DNA from: Nonomuraea wenchangensis
Lineage (GTDB): Bacteria > Actinomycetota > Actinomycetes > Streptosporangiales > Streptosporangiaceae
Direction: 5' to 3'
NCBI RefSeq assembly: GCF_900111685.1
Contig: NZ_FOHX01000009.1
Span: forward strand, 124,001 to 188,000
DNA length: 64,000 nucleotides
Below, one piece after another: positions 1-7,783 of this stretch. Numbering within the stretch: position 1 is the stretch's first letter; each line of letters opens with the position of its first letter. The notes below the pieces were generated by a model. It was not told the origin of the DNA. It saw only the letters and a list, made by a program, of their open reading frames with translations, and searched no databases. The translations under genes were made by a program, and so were the position numbers.

Positions 1-258
1 GAACTCCGTCTGGAAGCGCCGCTCCTGCTCGTCCATCAGCGCGAGGACGAGCCCGTTGCGGTCGCCGAAGCGCCGGTAGACGGTGCCGACGCCGACGCCC
101 GCCATCCGGGCCACCTCGTCGAGCGAGAGGCCGGCGGCGGCGCCGCGCTCGGCGATGATCCGGGCCGTCGCGTCGATGATCTTCTGCCGGTTGCGCGCGG
201 CGTCGGCCCGTTCGGGTTGGGGTTGCCCGAGTACGGGCAGGGAGGGGCGACCGCGCAT
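1..258 (-). CDS. TetR/AcrR family transcriptional regulator, N-terminal part (runs off the window)
   Basis: Only the first 86 residues are inside the window; the C-terminal ligand-binding domain lies beyond base 1. Visible is a typical TetR DNA-binding domain: a helix (NRQKIIDATARIIAERG), then the helix-turn-helix around LSLDEVARMAGVGVGTVYRRF. I take the ATG at 258; an in-frame ATG at 270 would add four residues, and neither has a clear Shine-Dalgarno. The gene is divergent from the deazaflavin-type reductase at 344, and two palindromes lie in the short gap between them. It is therefore probably a local repressor of itself and that reductase (inference). The effector is unknown because the sensing domain is missing here. 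Confidence 0.85.
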   Translation of the reverse strand, partial: MRGRPSLPVLGQPQPERADAARNRQKIIDATARIIAERGAAAGLSLDEVARMAGVGVGTVYRRFGDRNGLVLALMDEQERRFQTEF

Positions 259-280
259 GGTCGGCAGCATACAAGGTTGT

Positions 281-329
281 AACCGGAGAATTCTCCGGTT
301 AGTCTTCCCAACCGGAGAACTCTCCGAAT
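281..329. promoter_or_regulatory. Tandem palindromic operators for the divergent TetR gene
   Basis: A perfect 20-bp palindrome (AACCGGAGAATTCTCCGGTT, 281-300) is followed by a second copy of the same core (CGGAGAACTCTCCG, 313-326). Their centres are 29 bp apart, nearly three helical turns. A weak promoter for the plus-strand gene (TTGTAA at 277-282, 17 bp, TAGTCT at 300-305) has its spacer filled by the first palindrome. The arrangement fits a TetR repressor controlling a divergent pair. Confidence 0.75.
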
Positions 330-343
330 CCAAGGAGCCGAGA

Positions 344-757
344 ATGGCCAACGATTTCAACCAGCAGATCATCGACGAGTTCCGCGCCAACGAGGGGCGG
401 GTCGGCGGCATGTTCGAGGGCTCGCCGCTGCTGCTGCTCACCACCACCGGCGCCCGGAGCGGAAGGCAGGTCACCACGCCGGTGATGTACCTGCCGGACG
501 GCGAGCGCTATGTGATCATCGCCTCGAACGCCGGCGCCGACACCCACCCGGCCTGGTATCACAACCTGCGGGCCCACCCGGTCGCCACCGTCGAGGTCGG
601 CACGGACACGTTCCAGGCCAAGGCCGTGCCCGTCGAGGGCGAGGAGCGCGACCAGCTCTATGCCCGCATGGTCGCCGTGGCCCCGGGCTTCGCCGACTAC
701 GAGCGCAAGACCAGCCGCCGCATCCCGGTGCTGGCGCTGAACCCGGAGAGCGCCTAG
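344..757 (+). CDS. Nitroreductase-family deazaflavin (F420)-dependent oxidoreductase
   Basis: This 137-aa cytosolic protein belongs to the small split-barrel family that binds the deazaflavin F420 (DDN/FDOR type). Diagnostic stretches are LLLLTTTGARSGR (cofactor-phosphate region), TPVMYLPDG, YVIIASNAGADTHPAWYHNL and HPVATVEVG. Members reduce varied substrates including quinones and xenobiotics; the substrate here cannot be read. The ATG at 344 is chosen because AAGGAG lies at 332-337 with normal spacing and the family motif begins soon after. Longer in-frame extension upstream would run through the operators. The divergent TetR gene and tandem palindromes suggest an inducible detoxification gene (inference). 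Confidence 0.85.
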   Translation: MANDFNQQIIDEFRANEGRVGGMFEGSPLLLLTTTGARSGRQVTTPVMYLPDGERYVIIASNAGADTHPAWYHNLRAHPVATVEVGTDTFQAKAVPVEGEERDQLYARMVAVAPGFADYERKTSRRIPVLALNPESA

Positions 758-772
758 GGGCCCGGGGAGCGG

Positions 773-1018
773 CTAGAAGGGCGTGTCGTCGCCGTGGCCG
801 GGCTCGGCGCGCCGCGCCATGGCGGCGGCGAGCTTGACCCGGGCCCCCTGGAGCCACTCCTCGCAGACGGCCGCCAGCCGCTCGCCGCGCTCCCAGAGCT
901 CGATCGACTGCTCCAGGGTGAGCCCGCCGGTCTCCAAGCGTCGTACGACCTCGGTCAGCTCCTCGCGGGCCTGCTCGTATGAGGGCGTCTTCTCGTCTGC
1001 TGCTGCCACGGGAACCAC
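773..1018 (-). CDS. xseB: Exodeoxyribonuclease VII small subunit
   Basis: At 81 aa this matches the length and pattern of XseB: SYEQAREELTEVVRRLETGGLTLEQSIELWERGERLA, a two-helix hairpin that packs on the large subunit XseA. Exonuclease VII degrades single-stranded DNA from both ends. The enzyme needs XseA, and no xseA is present next to this gene or elsewhere in the window. The gene lies 40 bp downstream of the DUF4245 gene on the same strand and probably shares its transcript. The C-terminal tail after RARVKL-like helix two is short and polar. Confidence 0.9.
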   Translation of the reverse strand: MVPVAAADEKTPSYEQAREELTEVVRRLETGGLTLEQSIELWERGERLAAVCEEWLQGARVKLAAAMARRAEPGHGDDTPF

Positions 1019-1058
1019 CCTAGACGAGCCGGGACGGACCCCGGCGGGCCTCGCCGGG

Positions 1059-1592
1059 CTAGGACGTCCTGGGTCGCTGCTGGAGCAGGCCCGCCAGCTC
1101 GGTCAGCTCCGGCCAGTCGGCCGTGCCGGTGACCACGAGCGTCACGTCGGGCAGGGCGCGCACCAGCGTGCGCTGGTTCTTGTCCTCGCGGGCACGCCGC
1201 TCCCAGGTCTGCCCGCCGATCTCCTGCGTGCCGACGACCTTGTCGGAGTTGGCCATGCGGTTGGCGAACCCGGCCGCGGGCCGCTCGTCGCTCTGGACGA
1301 ACATCGCGTGCTCGCGCTTGGCGGTCGCGAAGCCGAGGTAGAGGACCTTCGCGCCGTTCTCGCCCTTGGCGATGCGGTTGCTGTTGGGCACCCAGTCCGC
1401 GGGGTCCTGGCGCGGCGCCCACACCTGATAGGGCACGTCGTGGGAGAAGTTGGCGACGGTGATGGAGTAGTCGCGCCGCGGGATGTGCTCGTCCCGGCCC
1501 TGCGGCGCGATCAGCGCGAAAGCCGCCGCCCCCGCCAGGCAGATGAAGAGCGCTACCGCGTAACCGTAGAAGCCGTCCGTGAACCGTCGCAC
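1059..1592 (-). CDS. DUF4245 domain-containing single-pass membrane protein
   Basis: The 177-aa protein has a short cytoplasmic N-terminus, one transmembrane helix (about residues 8-25, YAVALFICLAGAAAFALI) and a soluble extracytoplasmic domain with the DUF4245 pattern (ITVANFSHDVPYQVWAP, WVPNSNRI, VLYLGFATAKREHAMFVQSDE). Function is unknown. The start is taken at the GTG at 1592 because it sits just before the membrane helix and 12 bases after the upstream TetR stop; it has no strong ribosome-binding site. DUF4245 genes commonly sit near xseB and glpX in actinobacteria, and that grouping is kept here (established pattern, from memory). Confidence 0.75.
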   Translation of the reverse strand: MRRFTDGFYGYAVALFICLAGAAAFALIAPQGRDEHIPRRDYSITVANFSHDVPYQVWAPRQDPADWVPNSNRIAKGENGAKVLYLGFATAKREHAMFVQSDERPAAGFANRMANSDKVVGTQEIGGQTWERRAREDKNQRTLVRALPDVTLVVTGTADWPELTELAGLLQQRPRTS

Positions 1593-1603
1593 ATTCGCCG
1601 AGG

Positions 1604-2227
1604 TTACCCGCTGGAGGAGGCGGTCGCCGCAGGGGCGGTGCCGGAAGCGGCCGGGCGGATCTGCCCGATGATGGCGAGGACCTCCTCGGCCAGCGCGCGG
1701 TCGCCGGTGCGTACGACCTCCGAGACCGCAGCCGCCAGCGCCCCCGTGATCACCACGACCAGCGCGGACTCGTCCTCGAACAGCGCCGCGTTGAGCTGCG
1801 CCCACTTGCGCAGCCGGTCGCGCATGACCACCTCGAAGCCGGGCGGCCCGTCGCCGCGCAGGAACAGCGCGGCCAGCTCGCGCTCCTCAAGGCAGCCGGC
1901 GAGGTAGGCGCGGGCGGCGCTGACGAACACCCGCATGCGGTCGCTCTCGCCGGCGGCGCGGGCCTCCCTGGCCGCCTGCTTGGTGCGCTGCGACTGGCGG
2001 GCCTGCCACTCCTCGAAGAGCGTGAGGTAGAGGTCGGCCTTGCCGGAGAAGTGGTGGTAGAGGCTGCCGACGCTGGCCTCCGCCCGGGACACCACGTCGG
2101 TCACGCCGGCTTCGGCGAAGCCCTTGGAGACGAAGATCTCCCGCGCCGCCGTGAGCAGCGCGCTGCGCGTCGCGGCACCCCGCTCCGAGGTGCGCGGCTG
2201 GGTCACGACGGGTTCCACTTCGCTCAT
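1604..2227 (-). CDS. TetR/AcrR family transcriptional regulator
   Basis: A 207-aa TetR regulator. The N-terminal DNA-binding domain is clear (SALLTAAREIFVSKGFAEAGVTDVVSRAEASVGSLYHHF), followed by an all-helical sensing domain. The ATG at 2227 follows a good GGAGGAG-type ribosome-binding site. It is divergent from glpX (219 bp between starts) and co-directional with DUF4245 and xseB downstream, 11 bp away. A Gly/Ala/Ser-rich tail ends the protein. The ligand and targets are unknown; control of glpX is possible from position only. Confidence 0.85.
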   Translation of the reverse strand: MSEVEPVVTQPRTSERGAATRSALLTAAREIFVSKGFAEAGVTDVVSRAEASVGSLYHHFSGKADLYLTLFEEWQARQSQRTKQAAREARAAGESDRMRVFVSAARAYLAGCLEERELAALFLRGDGPPGFEVVMRDRLRKWAQLNAALFEDESALVVVITGALAAAVSEVVRTGDRALAEEVLAIIGQIRPAASGTAPAATASSSG

Positions 2228-2448
2228 ACGGCTCTCCTCCACGGCGCGACGCCCTGCTCCATGGTGAAGGCGAGATTCCTGCCGCGCACGTGAATGGCGC
2301 AAAATCCGTTCTCCGCCCCGCAGGCGCAGCTCGCAGCTTACCGATCGCGTACGGCCGGGCCGAGATCCGAAGGCGGCACATCATCCCCCTCAAGGCGGGA
2401 AAAGTACGGCATCTACCATCGAGTGAGTCGTCTTCGAGGAGGCCAATG

Positions 2449-3477
2449 ATGTCCGAGTCGGTCCCGGCGCCGCTCGCCACCAGCGAGCACGCCCCTGATC
2501 GCAACCTGGCGCTGGAACTGGTCCGCGTCACCGAGGCCGCCGCCATGGCCGCCGCCCGCTGGGTCGGCAGAGGTGACAAGAACGGCGCGGACGGCGCGGC
2601 CGTGAACGCGATGCGCCAGCTCATCAACACCGTCTCCATGAACGGCGTGGTGGTCATCGGCGAGGGCGAGAAGGACCACGCGCCCATGCTGTTCAACGGC
2701 GAGCACGTCGGCGACGGCAGCGGCCCCGACTGCGACGTGGCCGTGGACCCGATCGACGGCACCCGGTTGACGGCCCTCGGCATGCCCGACGCGGTCTCGG
2801 TGATCGCGGTGAGCGAGCGCGGCTCGATGTACGACCCGTCGGCGGTGTTCTACATGGAGAAGCTGGTCACCGGCCCCGAGGCGGCCGACGTCGTGGACAT
2901 CGAGGCCCCCGTGTCGGCCAACATCGAGGCCGTGGCGCGGGCCAAGCACTGCTCGCCCTCCGACGTGACGGTGGTCGTGCTCGACCGGCCCCGGCACGAG
3001 CGGCTGGTCAAGGAGATCAGGGAGACCGGGGCGCGGATCAAGTTCATCACGGACGGTGACGTGGCGGGCGCCATCATGGCGGCGCGCACCGGCACCGGCA
3101 TTGACCTGATGCTCGGCATCGGCGGCACGCCGGAGGGCATCGTCGCGGCGTGCGCGCTCAAGTGCCTGGGTGGCGTGATCCAGGGCAGGCTGTGGCCGCG
3201 GGACGACGCCGAGCGGCAGCGGGCCCTCGACGCCGGGCACGACCTCGGGCAGGTGCTCACCACCAACGACCTGGTCCGCTCCGACGACGTGTTCTTCGCC
3301 GCGACCGGCATCACGCAGGGCGAGCTCATGCAGGGCGTACGGTTCCGCGCCGGCGCGGCGGTGACGCAGTCGCTGGTGATGCGCGGGCGGTCGGGGACCA
3401 TCCGCAAGATCGAGAGCGAGCACCAGCTCTGGAAGCTGCGGGCCTACAGCGCCATCAACTTCGACACAGCCGGCTGA
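2449..3477 (+). CDS. glpX: Class II fructose-1,6-bisphosphatase
   Basis: About 342 aa, the normal length for GlpX. It hydrolyses fructose 1,6-bisphosphate to fructose 6-phosphate in gluconeogenesis. Metal- and substrate-binding motifs are present: VVIGEGEKDHAPML, DCDVAVDPIDGTRLTA, and LMLGIGGTPEG. Two adjacent ATGs exist (2446 and 2449); the AGGAGG at 2437-2442 gives six-base spacing to the second, so I use 2449. GlpX is usually the only FBPase in actinobacteria and is needed for growth on non-sugar carbon. PEP carboxykinase, the other gluconeogenic control point, is also in this window (36226-38019). Confidence 0.93.
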   Translation: MSESVPAPLATSEHAPDRNLALELVRVTEAAAMAAARWVGRGDKNGADGAAVNAMRQLINTVSMNGVVVIGEGEKDHAPMLFNGEHVGDGSGPDCDVAVDPIDGTRLTALGMPDAVSVIAVSERGSMYDPSAVFYMEKLVTGPEAADVVDIEAPVSANIEAVARAKHCSPSDVTVVVLDRPRHERLVKEIRETGARIKFITDGDVAGAIMAARTGTGIDLMLGIGGTPEGIVAACALKCLGGVIQGRLWPRDDAERQRALDAGHDLGQVLTTNDLVRSDDVFFAATGITQGELMQGVRFRAGAAVTQSLVMRGRSGTIRKIESEHQLWKLRAYSAINFDTAG

Positions 3478-3510
3478 GACCCGGCGGCTGAGGCAGGCCC
3501 GCGGGCGGGG

Positions 3511-4161
3511 TCAGCGGCGGCGTTTGCGGCGGGGTGGTTCCTTGACCTTGACCTCGCCCGCGAAGTTCGTCGTACGGACCTCGACCACGGGCGCGCCGGG
3601 CTCGGTGGGCTGCTTGGTGAGCCGGACGGTCTTGCCCTTGGCGACCCTGATGACCTCGAGGTCCTCGGGCACCTGGATCTCCAGCCCGCCGAAGACCAGC
3701 GTGGCGTTGATGACCACCCGCCGGTTCTGCAGGATGGCGTCGCGCAGGTCCAGCTTGGTGGTGCCGAACATGGCCGTCACCGCGAGCTCGGCGGGCACCA
3801 CCCAGCGCCCGCCCCGCTGTTCCTGCTTGAAGATGGCCGAGACCGGCCGGCCGTCGAGGTTGAGCGGCTGCTGGTCGGCGGGCAGCAGATCGGCGGTGAG
3901 CCCGGCGAGGTCGCCCAGCGTGCGCGCCGAGTAGAGCACGCCGAGGCGTTCCTCCAGCTCCTCCAGCGTGATCCGGCCGTCGGCGTGGGCGTCCTGGAGC
4001 ACCTGCGCGATGCGTTCGCGGTCGGCGTCGGAGGCCCGCAGCTCGGACGGCGCCGGCAGGCCGGTCGCGGCGGGCGGGCGCCGCGCGGAGACGAACTCCT
4101 CGGCCAGCCGTTCACCGACTTCCTGCAGCTTCGGCAACCAGGATCCCGCGCGTTCGTTCAC
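3511..4161 (-). CDS. DUF1707 (SHOCT-like) and LiaF-type C-terminal domain protein
   Basis: The core has the DUF1707 motif (ELRASDADRERIAQVLQDAHADGRITLEELEERL) and a beta-rich C-terminal domain like the cell-wall-active antibiotic response domain (AMFGTTKLDLRDAIL, VVINATLVFGGLEIQVP). The C-terminus is very basic (PPRRKRRR). No membrane segment is seen. The start is uncertain: an in-frame ATG exists at 4218 and the open frame reaches 4242, but those would leave almost no promoter space to the divergent gene at 4266. I therefore use the GTG at 4161. Related proteins are linked to envelope stress; the specific role is unknown. Confidence 0.72.
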   Translation of the reverse strand: MNERAGSWLPKLQEVGERLAEEFVSARRPPAATGLPAPSELRASDADRERIAQVLQDAHADGRITLEELEERLGVLYSARTLGDLAGLTADLLPADQQPLNLDGRPVSAIFKQEQRGGRWVVPAELAVTAMFGTTKLDLRDAILQNRRVVINATLVFGGLEIQVPEDLEVIRVAKGKTVRLTKQPTEPGAPVVEVRTTNFAGEVKVKEPPRRKRRR

Positions 4162-4265
4162 ATCTACGACGATATCCCCCGGCGGGAGGTTTCGCTCGAC
4201 GCCATACGCCGGAATCATTACGCATTTCGCTCCGTTGATCACGACAAAGGCTGACGGAGGTGGGC

Positions 4266-4958
4266 GTGCATCAACCGGCGCGATGGGGGCTGGCCTCGGC
4301 CGGGGCGGGTGTCGTGCTGATCCTCGGTCTGGAGCTGACCAGCCTGGACGAGATCAACCCGATCAGGCGGACCATCAGCGAGCACGGCCTCGGTCCGGGC
4401 GGCTGGGTGTTCGGCCTCGGCGTGGGCCTGCTGGCGGCCGGTTCCGCGGCCATCGCCGTGTCGCTGGCCCGCAGGCGGCTGGCCGGGATCGTCGGCACGA
4501 TCGCGCTGCTGGGCTGGAGCGTGGGCCTGTTCCTGGCGGCCTGGTTCGAGAAGCACGACTGGTCGGTGGGGCCGAGCATGAGCGGCAACATCCACCGGGT
4601 GGGCAGCTTCGTGGCGTTCCTGTGCCTGCCGCTGGCGGCCGTGGTGATCGCCAGGCCCCGTTCGCGGGCGTGGCGGCGGGAGCGGTCGCGGGCCACGCCG
4701 GTCGCCTTCGGGCTCGGCGTCTGCTCGGTGCTGTGGGTCGCGGGCATCGGAACGATGATCTTCATCGGCGCTCAGTCCGGGCTGCCGTGGTATCGAGTGA
4801 TGCCGCTCGGGCTGGTGGAGCGGGGGCTGGCGGTCACCGAGGTCGCCGCGCTGCTCGCCCTCGGCGTGTGGGCGGCGGCCAAGGGGCTCGACGCCGCCCC
4901 CGCTCAGCCGGCGCCGGAGCCCGGCGGGCGCAGCAGGGCGATGAGGTCGTCCACGTAG
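4266..4958 (+). CDS. DUF998 family integral membrane protein
   Basis: A 230-aa polytopic protein with about six hydrophobic helices. The N-terminal pattern ASAGAGVVLILGLELTSLDE, INPIRRTISEHGLG, and the later MSGNIHRVGSFVAFLCLPLA match the DUF998 family, whose function is unknown. GGAGG at 4256-4260 gives good spacing to the GTG at 4266 rather than to the GTG at 4260. Its 3' end overlaps the convergent TetR gene by 55 bp. No regulatory link is obvious. Confidence 0.75.
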   Translation: MHQPARWGLASAGAGVVLILGLELTSLDEINPIRRTISEHGLGPGGWVFGLGVGLLAAGSAAIAVSLARRRLAGIVGTIALLGWSVGLFLAAWFEKHDWSVGPSMSGNIHRVGSFVAFLCLPLAAVVIARPRSRAWRRERSRATPVAFGLGVCSVLWVAGIGTMIFIGAQSGLPWYRVMPLGLVERGLAVTEVAALLALGVWAAAKGLDAAPAQPAPEPGGRSRAMRSST

Positions 4959-5512
4959 CCCCTGAACACGGCGGTCATGTCCACCTGTTCGGGGTCGATG
5001 AGCCACTGCGTCTGAAGGCCGTCCATCATCGCGATCAGGCGGTCGGCGTGCGCCTCGGCGTCGATGTCCGGCCGGAACTCGCCGCGTTCGACCCCTTTGC
5101 GCAGCGCCTCCGCGACCTGCGCGCGCAGCCGGCGGTAGCGCCGCCTGGCCCACTCGTGCCCCGGATGGCCGGGGGTCACGGCCTCGCCGCTGATCACCGA
5201 GAACAGCTGCACCAGGCCGGGCACCCTGGCGTTGTTGCCGACCACGTCCGCCAGGGCGCGCAGCGCGTCGATCCCGCCGGCCGAGCCGACGTCGAAGCGG
5301 CGTACGTCGAGCTCGTCGCGGTAGTCGAGCACCGCGAGGAGCAGGCGTTCCTTGCTGGTGAAGTGGTGGAGCAGGCCGGCCTGGGACAGCTCGACGCGCT
5401 CGGCGACGCGGGCCAGCGAAGCGCCGCGGTAGCCGTGCTCGGCGAACTCCAGCAACGCGGCGGCCAGGATGCGCTCCTTGCGCGCCTCTCCCGCCGGGTA
5501 GCCCCGCCTCAC
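4904..5512 (-). CDS. TetR/AcrR family transcriptional regulator
   Basis: A 202-aa regulator with a standard TetR head (ERILAAALLEFAEHGYRGASLARVAERVELSQAGLLHHF) and a C-terminal TetR_C-like helical domain (GHEWARRRYRRLRAQVAEALRKGVERGEF). It is divergent from the MFS transporter at 5635, the typical arrangement of an efflux pump and its repressor. Three near-identical 11-bp direct repeats (TCCGCTGCTGA type) occupy 5525-5558 just upstream of its start; they could be binding sites but are not palindromic. Confidence 0.87.
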   Translation of the reverse strand: MRRGYPAGEARKERILAAALLEFAEHGYRGASLARVAERVELSQAGLLHHFTSKERLLLAVLDYRDELDVRRFDVGSAGGIDALRALADVVGNNARVPGLVQLFSVISGEAVTPGHPGHEWARRRYRRLRAQVAEALRKGVERGEFRPDIDAEAHADRLIAMMDGLQTQWLIDPEQVDMTAVFRGYVDDLIALLRPPGSGAG

Positions 5513-5634
5513 ACGGGCACCCTATCCGCTGCTGGATCCGCTGCTGATCTGCTGCTGGCGCGGCGCCCTGGCGTGCGGCTAACCTGACTCCGCCTCACGT
5601 TTGATCTCCCCCCAATCAACATCAGGAGGCCGCC

Positions 5635-6792
5635 GTGCCGTCCCCGCGCGACCGCCAGGCCCGTGTGGCCACGTCCGCCGTCTTCGCCCTCCAAGGGCTT
5701 TCCTTCGCCTCGCTGCTGGTCCAGGTCGCGAACCTGCAGACCAAGCATGGCATCGACGACGGCACGCTGACGCTGCTGCTGCTCATCGTGCCGGTCTTCG
5801 CGGGCGTCGGCAGCATGGCGGCCGGGACGTACGCCGCCCGGCACGGCAGCAGACCCCTGCTGCGCCTCGCCCAGCCGGTGGTCGCCGTCGCCGTGGTGCT
5901 GGCCGGGCTGGCGCCGAACGTGCCGCTGCTGATCCCGGTGCTGCTGGTGTTCGGGATCTCGGTCGGCGCCGTGGACGCGGGCATGAACATGCAGGGCGTC
6001 GCGGTCGAACGCCGCTACGGCATCCAGGTGCTGAACGGGTTCCACTGCGTGTGGAGCGTGCTCAGCCTGGCCGGAGCGCTGTGGGCGTCGGCCGCCTCCG
6101 GGCTGCCGCTGCACTGGATCATGGCGATCCCCATGGTCGTCGTCGTGGCCGGCTCGCTCTTCGCCGGGCCCCGCCTGTGCACGAAGGAGGAGGAGCAGCC
6201 GGAGAGCGAGGTCTCGCCCATCGGCGGCACGCTCCCGTGGCGGCCGCTCATCCCGCTCTGCCTGGCCATGGCCTTCCTCTACATCGGCGACGCCGCGGTC
6301 TCCAACTTCAACACCGTCCTGATGAAGAACGAGCTGCACGCGAGCGCGAGCGTCATCCCTCTGGCGTACGCCGCCTACCAGGCCACGACGCTGGCCGTCC
6401 GGCTCGGCGGCGACGTCGCGGCCCGCCGCTACGGGCCCGCCGCCATCGTCCGCATCGGCGCGGTGATCGCCACGGCCGGCTTCCTCGGCGTGGTCCTCGC
6501 GCCGAACCAGGTGCTCGGCATCGTCGCGTTCGGCCTGACCGGGGTGGGACTCGCGGTCGTGGGGCCGCAGTCGTTCTCGGCGGCGGGCAAGCTCGACCCG
6601 GCCGGCACCGGCGTGGCCATCGCCCGGGTCAACCTGTTCAACTACATCGGGTTCATCCTCGGCGCGGCCCTGATCGGCGGCATCGCGGAGGCCGCGAACT
6701 ACCGGGTGGCGTACGCGGCGCCGCTGGTGCTGGCGGCCGCGATCTTCGTGCTGGCGCCCGCCTTCCAGCCCAGGACCCCGGCCGCCGCGTGA
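5635..6792 (+). CDS. MFS transporter
   Basis: A 385-aa major facilitator with about twelve membrane helices in two halves, separated by a hydrophilic loop near residues 180-200 (KEEEQPESE). The first half carries a cytoplasmic loop TYAARHGSRPLLRLAQP, a weakened version of the usual A-motif, and the second half a related loop (LGGDVAARRYGP). The sequence GAVDAGMNMQGVAVERRYG resembles FucP/YbjJ-like members, but the substrate is not readable. The GTG start follows AGGAGG by five bases. Its TGA abuts the convergent stop of the next gene (TGATCA at 6790-6795). Export of a compound sensed by the divergent TetR is the likeliest role. Confidence 0.85.
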   Translation: MPSPRDRQARVATSAVFALQGLSFASLLVQVANLQTKHGIDDGTLTLLLLIVPVFAGVGSMAAGTYAARHGSRPLLRLAQPVVAVAVVLAGLAPNVPLLIPVLLVFGISVGAVDAGMNMQGVAVERRYGIQVLNGFHCVWSVLSLAGALWASAASGLPLHWIMAIPMVVVVAGSLFAGPRLCTKEEEQPESEVSPIGGTLPWRPLIPLCLAMAFLYIGDAAVSNFNTVLMKNELHASASVIPLAYAAYQATTLAVRLGGDVAARRYGPAAIVRIGAVIATAGFLGVVLAPNQVLGIVAFGLTGVGLAVVGPQSFSAAGKLDPAGTGVAIARVNLFNYIGFILGAALIGGIAEAANYRVAYAAPLVLAAAIFVLAPAFQPRTPAAA

Positions 6793-7752
6793 TCACGGCT
6801 CGGAGCGGGTGACCTCGGCCAGCTCGACCGGACGCCGCTCGCGGAGCGACAGGTCGGCGGCCTCGGCGACGTACAGGGCGGAAAGGGCGTCCGTGATGGT
6901 GCAGGGGTTCTCGGCGCCGGTCAGGAAGCCGGTCAGGAAGGCGTCGATCTCGCTGCGGTAGGCGTGCTCGAAACGGGTGACGAAGTCCGGCCAGGGCTCC
7001 TCGGGCTCCGGCAGGCCCTCGACGGTGCGGAGCGGCGCGCGCGGGCCGAGGCCGACCGCCTGGGTGCGGCGGGTGCCGGCCAGCTCCATGCGCACGTCGT
7101 AGCCGGCGCCGTTGTAGCGGGAGCCCTGGAGGGTGGCGAGCGTGCCGTCGTCCAGCGTGAGCAGCGCCGTGCTGGTGTCGACGTCGCCGGCCTCGGCGAA
7201 GAACGCGGCCCCCCGGTTGGCCCCGGACGCGTACACCGAGACCACCTCGCGGCCGGTCACCCAGCGCAGCGCGTCGAAGTCGTGGACGTGGCAGTCGCGG
7301 AAGATCCCACCGGACAGCGGCAGGTAGGAGGCCGGCGGCGGCGCCGGATCGGCCGTCACCAGGTGGACGCGGTGCAGCTCGCCCAGCTCCCCCGCGCGCA
7401 GCGCCGCCCGCGCCGCCGCGTATCCGGGGTCGAACCTGCGCTGGAAGCCGATCTGCACCCGGTGGCCCTCGGCCGCCTCCAGCACCTTCAGCGTCTCGGC
7501 CACCGTGCCGGCCGCCGGCTTCTCGCAGAAGACCGGGATGCCCCGGGCGCACGCCCTGAGTATCAGGTCGGCGTGGGTGCTGGTGGGGGTGGCGATGACG
7601 ACGGCGTCCACGTCGAACGGGTCGCCGGGCTCGCCGTGCGGCGTGCTGCGCACGGGGTCGGCCACGATCAGCTCGTCCACCAGCGGGTGCCTGGCCAGGG
7701 TGGCGGCGTGAAAGGCCCCGATCCGGCCAAGGCCCAGCAGTCCCACACGCAT
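6793..7752 (-). CDS. Gfo/Idh/MocA family NAD(P)-dependent oxidoreductase
   Basis: A 319-aa protein with an N-terminal Rossmann fold (RVGLLGLGRIGAFHAATLA, then VDAVVIATPTSTHADL and the conserved VFCEKPAA) and a C-terminal alpha/beta substrate domain (GFQRRFDPGY, GGIFRDCHVHDFDALRW). The HVHDFD stretch carries the family's catalytic-type histidines. It resembles inositol 2-dehydrogenase relatives, but the substrate is unknown. The stretch between the second beta strand (LIVADP) and VDAVV is about 15-20 residues shorter than usual. The ATG at 7752 begins exactly at the fold. The gene follows the MocR-type gene on the same strand. Confidence 0.87.
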   Translation of the reverse strand: MRVGLLGLGRIGAFHAATLARHPLVDELIVADPVRSTPHGEPGDPFDVDAVVIATPTSTHADLILRACARGIPVFCEKPAAGTVAETLKVLEAAEGHRVQIGFQRRFDPGYAAARAALRAGELGELHRVHLVTADPAPPPASYLPLSGGIFRDCHVHDFDALRWVTGREVVSVYASGANRGAAFFAEAGDVDTSTALLTLDDGTLATLQGSRYNGAGYDVRMELAGTRRTQAVGLGPRAPLRTVEGLPEPEEPWPDFVTRFEHAYRSEIDAFLTGFLTGAENPCTITDALSALYVAEAADLSLRERRPVELAEVTRSEP

Positions 7753-7783
7753 GGCGGCTCCAGTGACGCGACGTGCTTTCTTT

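Noticed and set aside
5525..5558. Three 11-bp direct repeats read as a TetR operator
   Set aside because: They are not palindromic and lie at the TetR start; they may be simple sequence (GCTGCTG) with no regulatory role.
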